DNA of 51,111 nt from Membranihabitans marinus (lineage in GTDB: Bacteria > Bacteroidota > Bacteroidia > Chitinophagales > Saprospiraceae), in NCBI RefSeq assembly GCF_021729155.1, contig NZ_JAJQYA010000038.1, forward strand, positions 1 through 51,111, written 5' to 3'. The notes under the pieces were generated by a model. It had not been told where the DNA came from, searched no databases, and worked only from the letters and a program-made list of their open reading frames with translations. Positions 35,201 to 44,549 of this stretch are shown here, piece after piece. Position numbers and translations under genes: made by a program. Position 1 is the first letter of the stretch. Every line of letters begins with the position of its first letter.

Positions 35201-37117
35201 AGTTTGTTTCAAATGACGATTGACAATGAGGGTTTTCATTTTGAAACCATAAAAAATGAGTTGTATTTAATACACGGGCCTTTTAAGGCCGATGCTACGT
35301 ACAATGCCGAGATAAGTAGGACGTATTCCCGAATGATAGGTCCTGGAATCAACGTATCTATTTTTAGACCGTCCATCAATGATTTTGTCGAGAATCCTCA
35401 CCCTGGACTGTACAATAGTTATCATCCTTTAGAGAGTGATGGTATCCTTAAAACATTTTGCTTTATAGTATCTGAGGAAGATCAGAGAAGTTCACTTATC
35501 GATTTAATCAAAACAGAATCTCAACCGGGCGACCTGGTGCTAGTGTGGAATAGTACAGAAGGTGATTCCCCTCAAGGAAATACTTGGGCATTGGATTCTG
35601 TGAATCATCAGGGCGTCAATCTTTTTAATTTTTTCGAATCCAAGGGATCTAATTTAATTAGAGAATTGGAAAAAGATGATCGCAAAACTTTTACTTTTAT
35701 GTATCGCGAAGGCGGGGAAGTCCTTTACGAAGGTTTGTTGAATGCCGGAGAGGCTTTTAATGATATATTGATATTCGAAGCACCTCATACCGACGCCAGT
35801 ATGTCCTCCTCTTACGTATCTTATCTGGATAATATAACTGAAATATCTCTTCAGAATACCAACGGTGAAGAGAGTGATCTGGTCAAATACACAGGTGTCA
35901 TTGAGGTAAGAGATGGACAGCCGCAGTCCTTAAACTATGAAAATTCAACGACTTTGAATCAGTTGGAATATGAAAATATTGATCGCTTCAGATGGGCTGC
36001 GGAGATAAGTGATTTTGCCCTTCGGTCTATTCCCAGTATTCAGCACTGGCGAGTTAGGGGGGATTACAAGATTGATTTAAGTGTCAGCAATGTTGACAAA
36101 ACCCCATTGTATAGTGAAGAAGCTCTAGCTAAGCGAAAGTTATATGTGGCTTATCAACTAATCGGGATAGAGGATGTAGAAGCTGATTCTATTGAAATTG
36201 GATATGAAATCATCACCCAGAGTTATCACTGGGAACAGACCTTGGTATTGAGCACGGATGAGCTGTCTCCCTATCGAGCATTTGAAATTGATTTAGCTTC
36301 AGAAATTAATTCTGACTTTATTTTTAAGATAGTGGTAGATCCATCCAATAAGATTGATGAGGCGGTGGAATATAATAATTCAATCCTCACAGTGGTTAAG
36401 CTCAATAAAGATATTTTGGCGCCAAAAATTGAAGTGACTTTTGACAATCAATATATACTCAATCGCGATATAGTATCTCCCAAAACAGTGATTGTCGCGG
36501 AAATTGCAGAAATAGGGGAAAATAATTTAGGTCAGCCATTGGCTTTTGATTTTAGCATTCAATACCCCAATGGATCTCAAGTCAATATATTGGAGTCCGA
36601 TCCCAAATTAGATGTCGACTATTTAGATGATCGTGTTGTATTGAAATATTATTCAGAATTTAGTGAGGATGGCATATATAGCCTACAATTACGAGCTAGG
36701 GATGAATACAATAATTCTGAAGATGCAGATTACAGTATTGAATTCGAAATAATCAATGAAAGTAGGATAAGTAGATTTTTGCCTTATCCCAATCCCTTTG
36801 TCAATTCCATGAGATTTGCCTATACTTTGACTGGTACTGTAGAACCCGAGTATTTTTCAATATTGATTTATACGCCGAGTGGACGTTTGGTTAAGGAAAT
36901 CACCAAGCAGGAGTTTGGAACGATGAACATTGGCAGTCATTTATCGAATTATGTGTGGGATGGAAAAGATAATTACAATCAGAATCTGGCTCCAGGCATC
37001 TATTTGTATAAGGTGATTGTTCGAGATATGGAAAATTCGAATTTTACCGAACATCAGATATCGGAAGTGGATCAATATTTTAAAGACAATATTGGTAAAA
37101 TTGTTAAGTTGAGATAG
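32234..37117 (+). CDS. PorU2-like C25 family cysteine peptidase (T9SS sortase-related)
   Basis: A 1627-aa secreted protein. The signal peptide MKIKNFFGIAMFLFAVVYGN is followed by a gingipain-type propeptide region, a C25 peptidase domain (about residues 370-740) with catalytic His in ISFLGHSAS and Cys in VALGCSSGN, CARDB-like beta domains, and a C-terminal FlgD-like Ig fold (YPNPFVNSMRF...GIYLYKVIV). The architecture matches proteins called PorU2, relatives of the sortase PorU that cleaves T9SS C-terminal signals and attaches cargo to lipopolysaccharide. Sortase activity is inferred. The ATG at 32234 was chosen over one at 32171 because it begins the signal peptide. No other T9SS machinery gene is in the window; it could process the two CTD cargoes found here. 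Confidence 0.85.
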   Translation: MKIKNFFGIAMFLFAVVYGNAQIVSPGQQTLYGNEWIDYDQTYYRIPVGEDGWKKISYEALSNLGIEEDELLSQNVRLHHNGEEVPVFISSDGGLNPGDYILFYGQQNRGYNEEFMFEDVSTELLNPEYSLFSDTSVYFLSFESQGIGRRYSISELNGGMERSRVNVISTTVFSDRHYTEAYSGVFEPDFIDLEGYASIFRKDNSVNVSIPVSNISSDSVRIEIGTAGDIRTSVYDVYLQDKWVTKVENNRPQQVKKVNLTLSASELTSTTKLRLLCELSTERAGFSYFKAHYEMDSEKYSSSQHQVFSLGDIAGLQDLTFGMEYADELLFDYVNGRAYRGRISDDIVVFTVDNQPNAVYGFGNHAVTTESIQPINFENYLIEDFDYLIITNSVLREETSGGDAVQAYADYRSSTIGGGYKVLIADIDQLRDQFIYGIEGNPYAIRNFIQSISNNNLPLRFVNIIGKGVTYSYARKTSEYKEVKNTVHFVPTFGYYGSDNLLVSDRFNPIPLYAVGRIPVVSPDEILTYLEKIKQYESVVNHPENIEDRRWLKKIFHFNGGDRGIYATIARTMDTVGEKIEQDSFAANVVSYYKSSFGTDESPEQEEIYEQINGGGALISFLGHSASSALDFDIDNIGEYENQGKLPIFVALGCSSGNIFLKTKNLSELFVLTPDIGSIAFLSTASSEYLHTLQNFANVFYDEFGGNMYGQSLGEILATTHSKLGLSHSHLISVFTFCGDPALKSYHATGPDYAFNENSASIEPEIPSLLDEKIELTISVQNLGINRNDSIGMAVEVQLPNGQRIVVDTVKFVADGYDNYVTIDIPVLDNMEGRNLVFLTLDPNKEIAEFPSIGGEQNNVLYVENKLGYEIYVRNSALQLVYPYHESIVPTTGPSFVFFNGNIGQSEVNYLLEIDSIPTFNSSFKKSIEKSSDLATVSFDNPLTFEENKVYYWRVSGVSDSLFSATHSFVCINGQTGWNQSHFGQFAEDSLFQMTIDNEGFHFETIKNELYLIHGPFKADATYNAEISRTYSRMIGPGINVSIFRPSINDFVENPHPGLYNSYHPLESDGILKTFCFIVSEEDQRSSLIDLIKTESQPGDLVLVWNSTEGDSPQGNTWALDSVNHQGVNLFNFFESKGSNLIRELEKDDRKTFTFMYREGGEVLYEGLLNAGEAFNDILIFEAPHTDASMSSSYVSYLDNITEISLQNTNGEESDLVKYTGVIEVRDGQPQSLNYENSTTLNQLEYENIDRFRWAAEISDFALRSIPSIQHWRVRGDYKIDLSVSNVDKTPLYSEEALAKRKLYVAYQLIGIEDVEADSIEIGYEIITQSYHWEQTLVLSTDELSPYRAFEIDLASEINSDFIFKIVVDPSNKIDEAVEYNNSILTVVKLNKDILAPKIEVTFDNQYILNRDIVSPKTVIVAEIAEIGENNLGQPLAFDFSIQYPNGSQVNILESDPKLDVDYLDDRVVLKYYSEFSEDGIYSLQLRARDEYNNSEDADYSIEFEIINESRISRFLPYPNPFVNSMRFAYTLTGTVEPEYFSILIYTPSGRLVKEITKQEFGTMNIGSHLSNYVWDGKDNYNQNLAPGIYLYKVIVRDMENSNFTEHQISEVDQYFKDNIGKIVKLR

Positions 37118-37144
37118 CGGACCATTACCATGTCCTAACAATGG

Positions 37145-37969
37145 TTATTCTGTACAATTGAGCCAACAATCGATAAGGGATAGGATATCTGATTTTTTAT
37201 CTTCAATCGATTGTAAAAATTCTTGCATGGAAAAGACGTGCATAGATTGTATGTCTGAGATATCATTGGATACCATGGATAGAGCGGTTACGGATTTGTT
37301 CATATGACGTGCTGCGATGACTTCAGGGATGGTGGACATGCCAATGATATGAGCTCCTAATTTGTGAAAAAGTTGGTATTCGGCTTTGGTCTCCAATTGC
37401 GGACCGGACACTCCAAGATAAATGCCGGAATGCAATTGGATATGGTGATGCGCAGCAAATTTTAATAATACTTTGCGATATTTTTCATCATAGGCATCCA
37501 ACATTTGCGGATATCTGGGTCCCAAGGTCGCTTCATTTTCTCCGATTAAAGGACTGGGCAAGGACCAGTTGATATGATCATCGATCAATACCAAGCTGCC
37601 TTTGGAGATTTGTGGGTCAACACTTCCCGAAGCATTGGTCAATAAAAATCTATCACATCCGCCATAGGCTAGAAGTCGAATAAGAAAGGTGATTTCTTCA
37701 CCACTGTATCCTTCATAATGGTGTATTCTGCCACCGACAATCCAACAGAGTTTATGTGATATCGTAGCCAAATACAGGCCATTGTCCATGTGTGAAAGGT
37801 TGGCGACAGCATGGAATGGAAGGTCGGTTAATGGAATTTTTTTATGTATTTCAAAATCTTTAATGAGGGCTGAAAGGCCAGATCCTAGCCAAATTGCTTG
37901 CTTGGGCCATTGATTTATTCGAGTTTGGATGATGGTTTGAGCCATTTGAAGTTTTGAAATCAGTGACAT
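37145..37969 (-). CDS. Purine-nucleoside phosphorylase
   Basis: A 274-aa trimeric-type PNP that splits inosine and guanosine with phosphate in purine salvage. Motifs: phosphate-binding WLGSGLSAL near residue 30, GRIHHYEGYSGEEITF (about 78), TNASGSVDP (about 115), then GPQLETKAEYQ and IIGMSTIPEVIAARH with the purine-binding Glu/Met, and VSNDIS holding the base-contacting Asn. Length and order fit the low-molecular-mass family. It converges with the PorU2-like gene (27-nt gap) and diverges from the rimP promoter. Confidence 0.94.
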   Translation of the reverse strand: MSLISKLQMAQTIIQTRINQWPKQAIWLGSGLSALIKDFEIHKKIPLTDLPFHAVANLSHMDNGLYLATISHKLCWIVGGRIHHYEGYSGEEITFLIRLLAYGGCDRFLLTNASGSVDPQISKGSLVLIDDHINWSLPSPLIGENEATLGPRYPQMLDAYDEKYRKVLLKFAAHHHIQLHSGIYLGVSGPQLETKAEYQLFHKLGAHIIGMSTIPEVIAARHMNKSVTALSMVSNDISDIQSMHVFSMQEFLQSIEDKKSDILSLIDCWLNCTE

Positions 37970-37982
37970 ATATATTTTATTT

Positions 37983-38012
37983 TTGGTTTTTCGTTGTTTT
38001 TCAGTACTTTTG
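37983..38012 (+). promoter_or_regulatory. Promoter of the rimP-nusA-infB operon
   Basis: TTG (37983-37985), exactly 19 nt, then TACTTTTG (38005-38012): a full match to the Bacteroidota consensus. The start is predicted near 38019. Confidence 0.75.
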
Positions 38013-38024
38013 CACTGTAGTAGG

Positions 38025-38051
38025 AGAGGGAACCTGGTGTTCCCTCTTTTT
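38025..38051 (+). terminator. Terminator-like hairpin in the rimP-nusA-infB leader
   Basis: Perfect 9-bp stem AGAGGGAAC (38025-38033) / GTTCCCTCT (38039-38047) with loop CTGGT, then a run of T. It lies between the promoter and the rimP ATG (38063), so it would stop transcription about 30 nt after the start unless read through: a candidate attenuator. Confidence 0.7.
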
Positions 38052-38062
38052 AATTATATAAT

Positions 38063-38521
38063 ATGGATGAAGATAAAATAAGAAAGGTTATCGAAGAAAA
38101 GATAATGGAACCTGATTTTCAAGATTGTTTTGTCACAGAGATTAAATACAATGCGGGAGGAAATTATCTAACAGTTTATATGGATAGTGATTCAGGAATG
38201 ACCCTTCCTAAGTGCAAGGCTTTTAGCCGTCAAATTGAGTCGTATCTAGACGATACGTTGTTATTGGGAGAACATTATGGTTTGGATGTATCATCACCGG
38301 GATTAGATAGGCCATTGACCATGGTTCGACAATATAAAAAGAACATTGGACGAGAATTAAAAGTGGATTTAGTGGACGGACGGACCCTAATCGGAGAATT
38401 AGTGTCGGTTCAGCCAGAGGAAATTGTTTTAAATATTCAAAAATCAAAGCGAGAAGTAGCGACAGAGACCTTGTCCTTTGATGTGATTCAAAAATCATTA
38501 GTACAAATTAAATTTAAATAA
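38063..38521 (+). CDS. rimP: Ribosome maturation factor RimP
   Basis: A 152-aa 30S maturation factor. The N-terminal alpha/beta domain contains VYMDSDSGMTLPKCKAFSRQIESYLD and the linker ends in the family hallmark GLDVSSPGLDRPLT (about residues 73-86). The C-terminal SH3-like domain contains GRELKVDLVDGRTLIGELVS. First gene of rimP-nusA-infB, the standard bacterial order; nusA starts one base after its stop. Confidence 0.95.
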   Translation: MDEDKIRKVIEEKIMEPDFQDCFVTEIKYNAGGNYLTVYMDSDSGMTLPKCKAFSRQIESYLDDTLLLGEHYGLDVSSPGLDRPLTMVRQYKKNIGRELKVDLVDGRTLIGELVSVQPEEIVLNIQKSKREVATETLSFDVIQKSLVQIKFK

Positions 38522-38522
38522 A

Positions 38523-39764
38523 ATGGTCAATTTAGTTGATACTTTTTCCGAGTTTAAGACGGGAAGGAATATAGACAGACCTACGATGGTCAGAGTGTTG
38601 GAAGATGTTTTCCGAACATTGATCAAAAAGAAATATGGATCTGATGAGAACTTCGATATCATTGTCAATACAACGAAAGGAGATTTAGAGCTGTGGAGGG
38701 TGAGACAGATTGTACCCGATGGTGAGGTGACAGATGAACAAACGGAGATATCTATTACCGAAGCCAAAAGTTTTGAAGAAGATTATGAGATAGGGGAAGA
38801 ATGTTATGAACAAATTCACCTAATTGATTTTGGTCGAAGAGCTATTATGGCTGCCAGACAAACCTTGATCTCCAGAATTATGGAGCTCGAAAAAGATGAT
38901 ATTTTCAATAGATATCAAGAGCGTGTAGGAGAGATGATTAACGGAGAAGTGAATCAAATCTTGAAGAGAGAATTGTTGATATTTGACGATGCCACAGGAT
39001 ATGAACTGATATTACCCAAGAGCGATATGATTAAGGGAGATTTCTTCCGAAAAGGCGATATGGTAAAAGCAGTTGTAAAAAAAGTGGATGTGCGGAACAA
39101 CAATCCCGCTGTAATTGTTTCACGTACTGACAATATGTTCTTAGAGCGATTGATGGAACAAGAAGTGCCAGAGATAGAAGATGGTTTGATTACCATTAAG
39201 AACATAGTAAGACTACCTGGAGAGCGTGCCAAAGTGGCGGTTGAGTCCTATGACGATAGAATCGATCCAGTAGGGGCATGTGTAGGGATGAAAGGATCTA
39301 GAATTCACGGTATTGTGCGTGAATTGAGAAATGAGAATATTGATATTGTAAACTTTACCAATAATACGGTATTGTTTATCCAGCGTTCACTGACGCCAGC
39401 GAAGATTACCAGTATCGATTTGGATCAAGAAAAAATGCGAGCTTCGGTATATTTGAAGCCCGATCAGGTATCATTGGCCATTGGTAGAGGAGGATATAAT
39501 ATTAAATTAGCCTCTAAATTGACCGGATACGAAATTGATGTATATAGAGATGTCGAAGAATTTGAAGTGGACGATGTCGACTTGGACGAATTTGTAGATG
39601 AAATAGAAGAGTGGGTAATCGATGAATTGAAAGGCATCGGTTGTGATACTGCTCGAAGCGTATTGAACTTAAGTACCGAAGAATTGGTGAGAAGGACAGA
39701 CTTAGAACAAGAAACGGTAGAAGAAGTCATTAAAATATTGGAAGCTGAATTTGAAGAAGAATAA
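38523..39764 (+). CDS. nusA: Transcription termination/antitermination factor NusA
   Basis: A 413-aa RNA-polymerase-associated factor controlling pausing, termination and antitermination. The order is an N-terminal RNAP-binding domain (residues 1-~125), S1 domain (~130-200), KH1 with VGACVGMKGSRIHGIVRELRN and KH2 with VSLAIGRGGYNIKLASKLTG, then an acidic linker and a short C-terminal helical domain (IGCDTARSVLNLSTEELVRRTDLEQETVEEVIKIL). It lacks the two full AR repeats of E. coli NusA, as usual outside Gammaproteobacteria. In other bacteria NusA feeds back on its own operon, which is relevant to the leader hairpin at 38025-38051. Confidence 0.95.
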   Translation: MVNLVDTFSEFKTGRNIDRPTMVRVLEDVFRTLIKKKYGSDENFDIIVNTTKGDLELWRVRQIVPDGEVTDEQTEISITEAKSFEEDYEIGEECYEQIHLIDFGRRAIMAARQTLISRIMELEKDDIFNRYQERVGEMINGEVNQILKRELLIFDDATGYELILPKSDMIKGDFFRKGDMVKAVVKKVDVRNNNPAVIVSRTDNMFLERLMEQEVPEIEDGLITIKNIVRLPGERAKVAVESYDDRIDPVGACVGMKGSRIHGIVRELRNENIDIVNFTNNTVLFIQRSLTPAKITSIDLDQEKMRASVYLKPDQVSLAIGRGGYNIKLASKLTGYEIDVYRDVEEFEVDDVDLDEFVDEIEEWVIDELKGIGCDTARSVLNLSTEELVRRTDLEQETVEEVIKILEAEFEEE

Positions 39765-39817
39765 ATAGGTTTTGGCTTCCACTTTTATTATTTTGCAGGA
39801 TAAATATAACAAACTGA

Positions 39818-42800
39818 ATGTCTAAAAGATTAGTAAAAATTGCTAAGGAATTAAATGTTGGTACCGGATCCATTGTAGATTTTTTATCTAACAAGGGATT
39901 TGATATCGATAATAAGCCGACGGCAAAGGTTTCCGACGAAATGTATGATTTGCTTGTGCATGAATTTCAGGGCTCAATGGCCGTGAAAGAACAAGCTGAT
40001 CAGTTGATAATCGGGACCAATAGACAACATAAAGACGAAGTAGAAAAAGAGGTGGAAGCAAAAGTAACTCCACCAGCTCCTAAACCAAGTCCAGTGGATC
40101 CTGTACTACCTAAAAAAGAAGTACCGCCAGCTCCACCCAAAGAAGAAGTTGTGGAAGTAATCCAAGAACCTGTAGCTGAAGAACCAGTAGTTGAGCAAGA
40201 AGTCCCAGTCGTGGAAGAAAAAGCTCCTGAGGTTCCAGTGGTAGAAGAAGTAAAGCAGGAAGAAGTAGCTCCAGTAAAAGAGGAGGTAGCCCCTGTTATT
40301 GAGGAAAAAGAAGAGAAGAAGGAAGAGGAGGAAGAAGTCAAAAAACCGGTAGAGTCAGGCCCAGAAAAAATGGGATTGAAAGTTGTAGGTAAGATTGATC
40401 TCACTCCTAAGAAGAAGGCGAAAAAGACAGAGAAGTCTGTCGAAACTCCGCCTGCTAAGCCGGATTCCAAAGAGGAAAAAGTGGCCAAAGAGCCAGTAAA
40501 ACCCAAGGAAGAAGTAGCGGCAAAAGAAGTGTCTGAAAAACCAAAGGCAGACGTAGTGGTTGAAAAACCAGCAGCGGATAAGCCAGAAGTCAAAAAGGCC
40601 GGTACAGCGGATAAAGCTGAATCAAAACCAGTCGAAAAAGTCGAGCAAGAAAAGCCTGCAGCAGAAGAAGCTGCCAAGGCCGATGAAGAGAAATCTGAAG
40701 ATGGAGGGTTAATTCGCGCCAATGCTCCACAGTTGAAGGGATTGAAGATTATGGGTAAGATAAATACTGCCCAATTCGAAAAGCCTAAAAAATCCAAAAA
40801 GGATTCTCGCAAAAAAGATGTAAAAACAGATACTACCAAGAAGGCTGATGGAACAGCTAAAGAGGGAAGTAAAGAGGCTGATGAAGCAGCTACGCGCAAG
40901 AAAAGAAGACGTCGTACTAAAGTGGTGACCCAAGATAACAAATCTGGTGGAGGTGCTAACAGAAAGACGACTAGAGGAGGTAGACCATCTAAGTCAAAAC
41001 AAGAAGAACAAAAAGAAGTTACCCACAAAGAAATTGAAGACCAAATTAAGGCTACAATGGCCAGGTTGAACAATTCTGGTAAGAATAAGCGACAAAAAAC
41101 ACGTCGCGACAAGCGGGAGAATATTCGAGAGAAAGAGGAGTTAAAGCAACTGCAAGAAGAAGACGTGAAGTTGGAAGTGACTGAGTTTATCTCAGTTCAA
41201 GAGTTGGCCAACCTAATGAATGTATCGGCTACCGATGTGATTATGACCTGTATGAATATGGGGGTAATTGTATCTATCAATCAGCGATTGGATGCTGAAA
41301 TCATTGAATTGGTTGCCGAGGAATACGGACACGAGTTGACTTTTGTGGATGCGGAAGAGAAGATCGATATTGAGGACGAATTCATAGACAATCCCGAGGA
41401 TATAGAATCACGTGCACCGATAGTGACTGTTATGGGACACGTGGATCACGGTAAGACCTCATTACTGGATTATATTCGAAAGGAAAATGTTGCCGGTGGT
41501 GAAGCCGGTGGTATCACCCAGCACATTGGAGCCTACGAGGTAGTGGTGGGAGAAAATAATAAAAAAATAACATTCTTAGATACACCGGGTCACGAAGCCT
41601 TTACCGCTATGCGGGCAAGGGGTGCTAAGGTGACCGATGTTGCAGTGATTATAGTAGCGGCCGACGATAGAATAATGCCTCAAACCAAGGAGGCCATTAG
41701 TCACGCTCAAGCAGCTGGTGTACCTATAATATTTGCCATCAATAAGATTGATAAACCTGGAGCTGATCCAGAACGAATCAAGCAAGAATTGGCATCAATG
41801 AACTTTTTGGTTGAGGACTGGGGTGGAAAATTCCAATCACAGGAAATTTCTGCCAAAAACGGTACCAATATCGATTTGTTGCTCGAGAAAATATTGCTGG
41901 AGTCAGAATTGCTCGAGTTGGAAGCCAATCCCAATCGACCAGCTTACGGTACTGTAATAGAAGCATCCTTGGATAAAGGACGTGGATATGTATCGAAAAT
42001 GTTGGTTCAAAATGGTACTTTGAAAATCGGAGATGCCATGGTAGCTGGGGAACACGCTGGTAAGGTAAAAGCGATGTTTAACGAGAATGGAAAGAGAGTT
42101 AAAACGGCTGGACCTTCACGACCTGTATTGGTATTGGGTCTTAGTGGAGCACCTCAAGCCGGTGAGAAATTTAAGATATTAGAGTCGGAGCAAGAGACCA
42201 AACAATTGGCCGCCAAACGTGCTCAGATCATTAGAGAACAAACCAATAGAGCCTCCAAACGTATTAGTTTGGATGAGATCGGACGACGATTGGCCTTGGG
42301 TAACTTTAAAGAACTCAACCTTATTGTCAAAGGGGATGTGGATGGATCAGTAGAGGCATTGGCAGATAGTTTGATCAAATTGAGTGTAGAGACTATCCAG
42401 GTAAATGTAATACACAAAGGCGTTGGTCAAATCATCGAATCAGATGTATTGTTGGCGACGGCTTCCGATGCCATCATCATCGGTTTCCAAGTTCGACCTT
42501 CCTTGAACGCCAGAAAATTGGCAGAACAAGAAGGTGTGGAAATCAAGACATACTCTATCATTTACAATGCCATCGAAGAGATTACCATGGCCATGGAGGG
42601 TATGTTGGAGCCGACGAAGGAGGAGAAAATTACTGCTCAACTCGAAGTGCGTGAAACCTTTAAAGTATCCAAAATTGGAACCGTTGCCGGTTGTTATGTA
42701 TTGGAAGGTACGGTTAACAGAAACAACTTTATCCGAGTCATACGGGATGGAATTGTTGTTTATCCGTCCAAAGAAGGAGCGGTTGCGGAGATTAGCTCAT

Positions 42801-42940
42801 TGAAACGATACAAGGAGGATGTTAGAGAAGTGAAGACCGGTATCGAGTGTGGGGTTACCGTGAAAAACTTTAATGATCTCAAACCTGGGGATAATTTGGA
42901 AACCTACGAAGTAATCGAGGTTAAACAAACTCTAAACTAA
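39818..42940 (+). CDS. infB: Translation initiation factor IF-2
   Basis: A 1040-aa GTPase that delivers initiator tRNA to the ribosome. Order: IF2_N module ([23 protein letters not shown]), a ~350-residue low-complexity region rich in Glu, Lys, Pro, Val and Ala, a second IF2_N ([19 protein letters not shown]), the G domain with [11 protein letters not shown], the switch [10 protein letters not shown] and NKIDKP, then domains II-IV ending in [13 protein letters not shown]. All G motifs are intact. The long charged linker explains the length and is common in Bacteroidota. It ends the operon unless the TIGR02757 gene 5 nt downstream is also included. Confidence 0.97.
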   Translation: MSKRLVKIAKELNVGTGSIVDFLSNKGFDIDNKPTAKVSDEMYDLLVHEFQGSMAVKEQADQLIIGTNRQHKDEVEKEVEAKVTPPAPKPSPVDPVLPKKEVPPAPPKEEVVEVIQEPVAEEPVVEQEVPVVEEKAPEVPVVEEVKQEEVAPVKEEVAPVIEEKEEKKEEEEEVKKPVESGPEKMGLKVVGKIDLTPKKKAKKTEKSVETPPAKPDSKEEKVAKEPVKPKEEVAAKEVSEKPKADVVVEKPAADKPEVKKAGTADKAESKPVEKVEQEKPAAEEAAKADEEKSEDGGLIRANAPQLKGLKIMGKINTAQFEKPKKSKKDSRKKDVKTDTTKKADGTAKEGSKEADEAATRKKRRRRTKVVTQDNKSGGGANRKTTRGGRPSKSKQEEQKEVTHKEIEDQIKATMARLNNSGKNKRQKTRRDKRENIREKEELKQLQEEDVKLEVTEFISVQELANLMNVSATDVIMTCMNMGVIVSINQRLDAEIIELVAEEYGHELTFVDAEEKIDIEDEFIDNPEDIESRAPIVTVMGHVDHGKTSLLDYIRKENVAGGEAGGITQHIGAYEVVVGENNKKITFLDTPGHEAFTAMRARGAKVTDVAVIIVAADDRIMPQTKEAISHAQAAGVPIIFAINKIDKPGADPERIKQELASMNFLVEDWGGKFQSQEISAKNGTNIDLLLEKILLESELLELEANPNRPAYGTVIEASLDKGRGYVSKMLVQNGTLKIGDAMVAGEHAGKVKAMFNENGKRVKTAGPSRPVLVLGLSGAPQAGEKFKILESEQETKQLAAKRAQIIREQTNRASKRISLDEIGRRLALGNFKELNLIVKGDVDGSVEALADSLIKLSVETIQVNVIHKGVGQIIESDVLLATASDAIIIGFQVRPSLNARKLAEQEGVEIKTYSIIYNAIEEITMAMEGMLEPTKEEKITAQLEVRETFKVSKIGTVAGCYVLEGTVNRNNFIRVIRDGIVVYPSKEGAVAEISSLKRYKEDVREVKTGIECGVTVKNFNDLKPGDNLETYEVIEVKQTLN

Positions 42941-42945
42941 GGTCT

Positions 42946-43725
42946 ATTACAGATATAAAACAAAGATTAGATCAAGCGGCACTGCATTACGAGACATCTC
43001 GTTTCTGTGCCGACGATCCTATTCAAGTCCCGCATCGGTTTACACTAAAGCAGGATATTGAAATAGCTGGATTCTTTACGGCTATCCTATCATGGGGTTT
43101 GCGCAAGACTATTATCAATAAATCACTGTTGTTGATGGAAATGATGGACAATTCTCCCTATGATTTTATTAAACATCACGAAGAAGGCGATTTACAGACC
43201 TTGGAAAAGTTTAAACACAGAACTTTTCAGCCCGCTGATACCCTTTATTTTATTCATTTTCTCAAAGAGTTTTACGCCGAACATCAAAGTTTGGAATGGG
43301 CTTTTAGAGATGAGAACGATGAGTTTACTGGGGTGAAAAATGGTTTTATAGGTTTTCGGCAGCGATTTTTTAATTCCGAATATGCCTTGGATCGTACGAA
43401 AAAGCACGTACCAACACCGGCCAAGAATTCTGCATGTAAAAGGCTGAATATGTTTTTTAGGTGGATGGTCAGATCCAATGAAAACAATGTAGATTTCGGA
43501 ATATGGCAAGAATTTTCTCCTCGGCAATTGTATATCCCTCTGGATGTACACGTTCACCGCATCGCTTTGCAGTTGGGTTTGTTGACACGGACCAAGGCGG
43601 ATTGGACCTCGGTAGAGCTACTCACCGATGAGCTCCGAAAGATGGATGCCGATGATCCTGTGAAATACGATTTTGCTTTATTTACCATGGGTATGGAGCA
43701 AAAGAATAAACCTTTCGACCAGTAA
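42946..43725 (+). CDS. TIGR02757 family protein, non-canonical start
   Basis: The protein is 260 aa from 42946. Residues from about 20 match the family throughout (DPIQVPHRFTLKQDIEIAGF, then AILSWGLRKTIINKSL, MDNSPYDF, a central region, and VHVHRIALQLGLL). The first usual start codon in frame is TTG at 43099, which would remove about 51 homologous residues. Upstream, the frame is open back to a stop at 42922 and holds no ATG, GTG or TTG; the best candidate is ATT at 42946 (MTDIKQRLDQAALHYE), 5 nt after infB. Either a rare start, coupling to infB, or a sequence error is involved. The function of the family is unknown; it is remotely related to helix-hairpin-helix DNA glycosylases in my memory, which I would not rely on. 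Confidence 0.8.
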   Translation: MTDIKQRLDQAALHYETSRFCADDPIQVPHRFTLKQDIEIAGFFTAILSWGLRKTIINKSLLLMEMMDNSPYDFIKHHEEGDLQTLEKFKHRTFQPADTLYFIHFLKEFYAEHQSLEWAFRDENDEFTGVKNGFIGFRQRFFNSEYALDRTKKHVPTPAKNSACKRLNMFFRWMVRSNENNVDFGIWQEFSPRQLYIPLDVHVHRIALQLGLLTRTKADWTSVELLTDELRKMDADDPVKYDFALFTMGMEQKNKPFDQ

Positions 43726-43850
43726 TACGAAGTCCATTTATAGCCCTCATTTTGAAATCTATTGGGTATGAATTCTCATCGGTATTGGAGGTTCGATCCA
43801 TCTTCCTGTGGCTATTATAATCATGGCTTTATCCCTACTCAATTACCTCA

Positions 43851-44549
43851 TTATCTAGGGGACAGCGTATGGTTTTTCTGCACTTCCACTACGTTTGGCA
43901 TTTGTTTGATCTGCTCTAGGGCAGCCTCCACCTTATTTTTGGGCAGTATCATTTTATATAGTGCGATATCTTGGCCCAATGATTTTAGATAGAACAGTGA
44001 AAAGGTTTTGTATTCGCCGTTGATGGTATGCAAGTCTTGGTTGGGTTTTATTTGTACGATAATTTCTTCTTGGACGATGGCGGTTTCTCCATTGCCGGGG
44101 ATGTATTCCAATTCTTTTAATCTCCGATCTACGATGGCGGTTAATGCTTTAATAGATGGTGGGATTATTCCTTTGATCAATCCTTCTTTATTCATTACAT
44201 GGTCTTTGAAATAGAGACTGGCGGCATCTACGATGATCTGATCAGATTCGGTAATGGAGAGGTCGATATATTCTTGAGATTGGCGAATGGTTTCTATTTC
44301 CGCCAATGAGGGGGGACTGAGTTCGAAGTCCATGCTATCCATGATGGATACGTATCGTTGTCCAATAAACTGACCTTGACCATTTTTTTTGATTTCCACC
44401 TGGTAGACAGGGCAAAATCCGTAACAGCCATTGCGGTGATAGGTAAGGAGGACAGTGTCCTTGGTTGATGTATTTTGCATGGATCGTTGACTAGTACAGG
44501 CTGTAAGTATGGACAATAGGGTGATGGTGAGTATGGTATAGGCTTGCAC
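43851..44549 (-). CDS. DUF6438-type lipoprotein
   Basis: A 232-aa protein with a lipoprotein signal peptide (MQAYTILTITLLSILTAC, lipobox LTAC), so probably anchored in the outer or inner membrane. The first ~115 mature residues carry the DUF6438 pattern YHRNGCYGFCPVYQVEIKKNGQG; the two Cys in CYGFC are typical. The last ~75 residues (VQIKPNQDLHTI...MPNVVEVQKNHTL) form a separate alpha/beta unit. Function unknown. A possible -7 box TACTTTTG lies at 44624-44631 on the minus strand, without a -33. Confidence 0.78.
   Translation of the reverse strand: MQAYTILTITLLSILTACTSQRSMQNTSTKDTVLLTYHRNGCYGFCPVYQVEIKKNGQGQFIGQRYVSIMDSMDFELSPPSLAEIETIRQSQEYIDLSITESDQIIVDAASLYFKDHVMNKEGLIKGIIPPSIKALTAIVDRRLKELEYIPGNGETAIVQEEIIVQIKPNQDLHTINGEYKTFSLFYLKSLGQDIALYKMILPKNKVEAALEQIKQMPNVVEVQKNHTLSPR

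Noticed and set aside
37118-37144. Terminator between the convergent PorU2-like and PNP genes
   Set aside because: ACCATT/AATGGT are 6 bp with a long loop and no U tract.
40000-41112. 370-codon open frame on the minus strand, Ser/Phe/Thr-rich
   Set aside because: It is the antisense of the Glu/Lys-rich low-complexity linker of infB; the composition simply mirrors that region, with no start context or domain.
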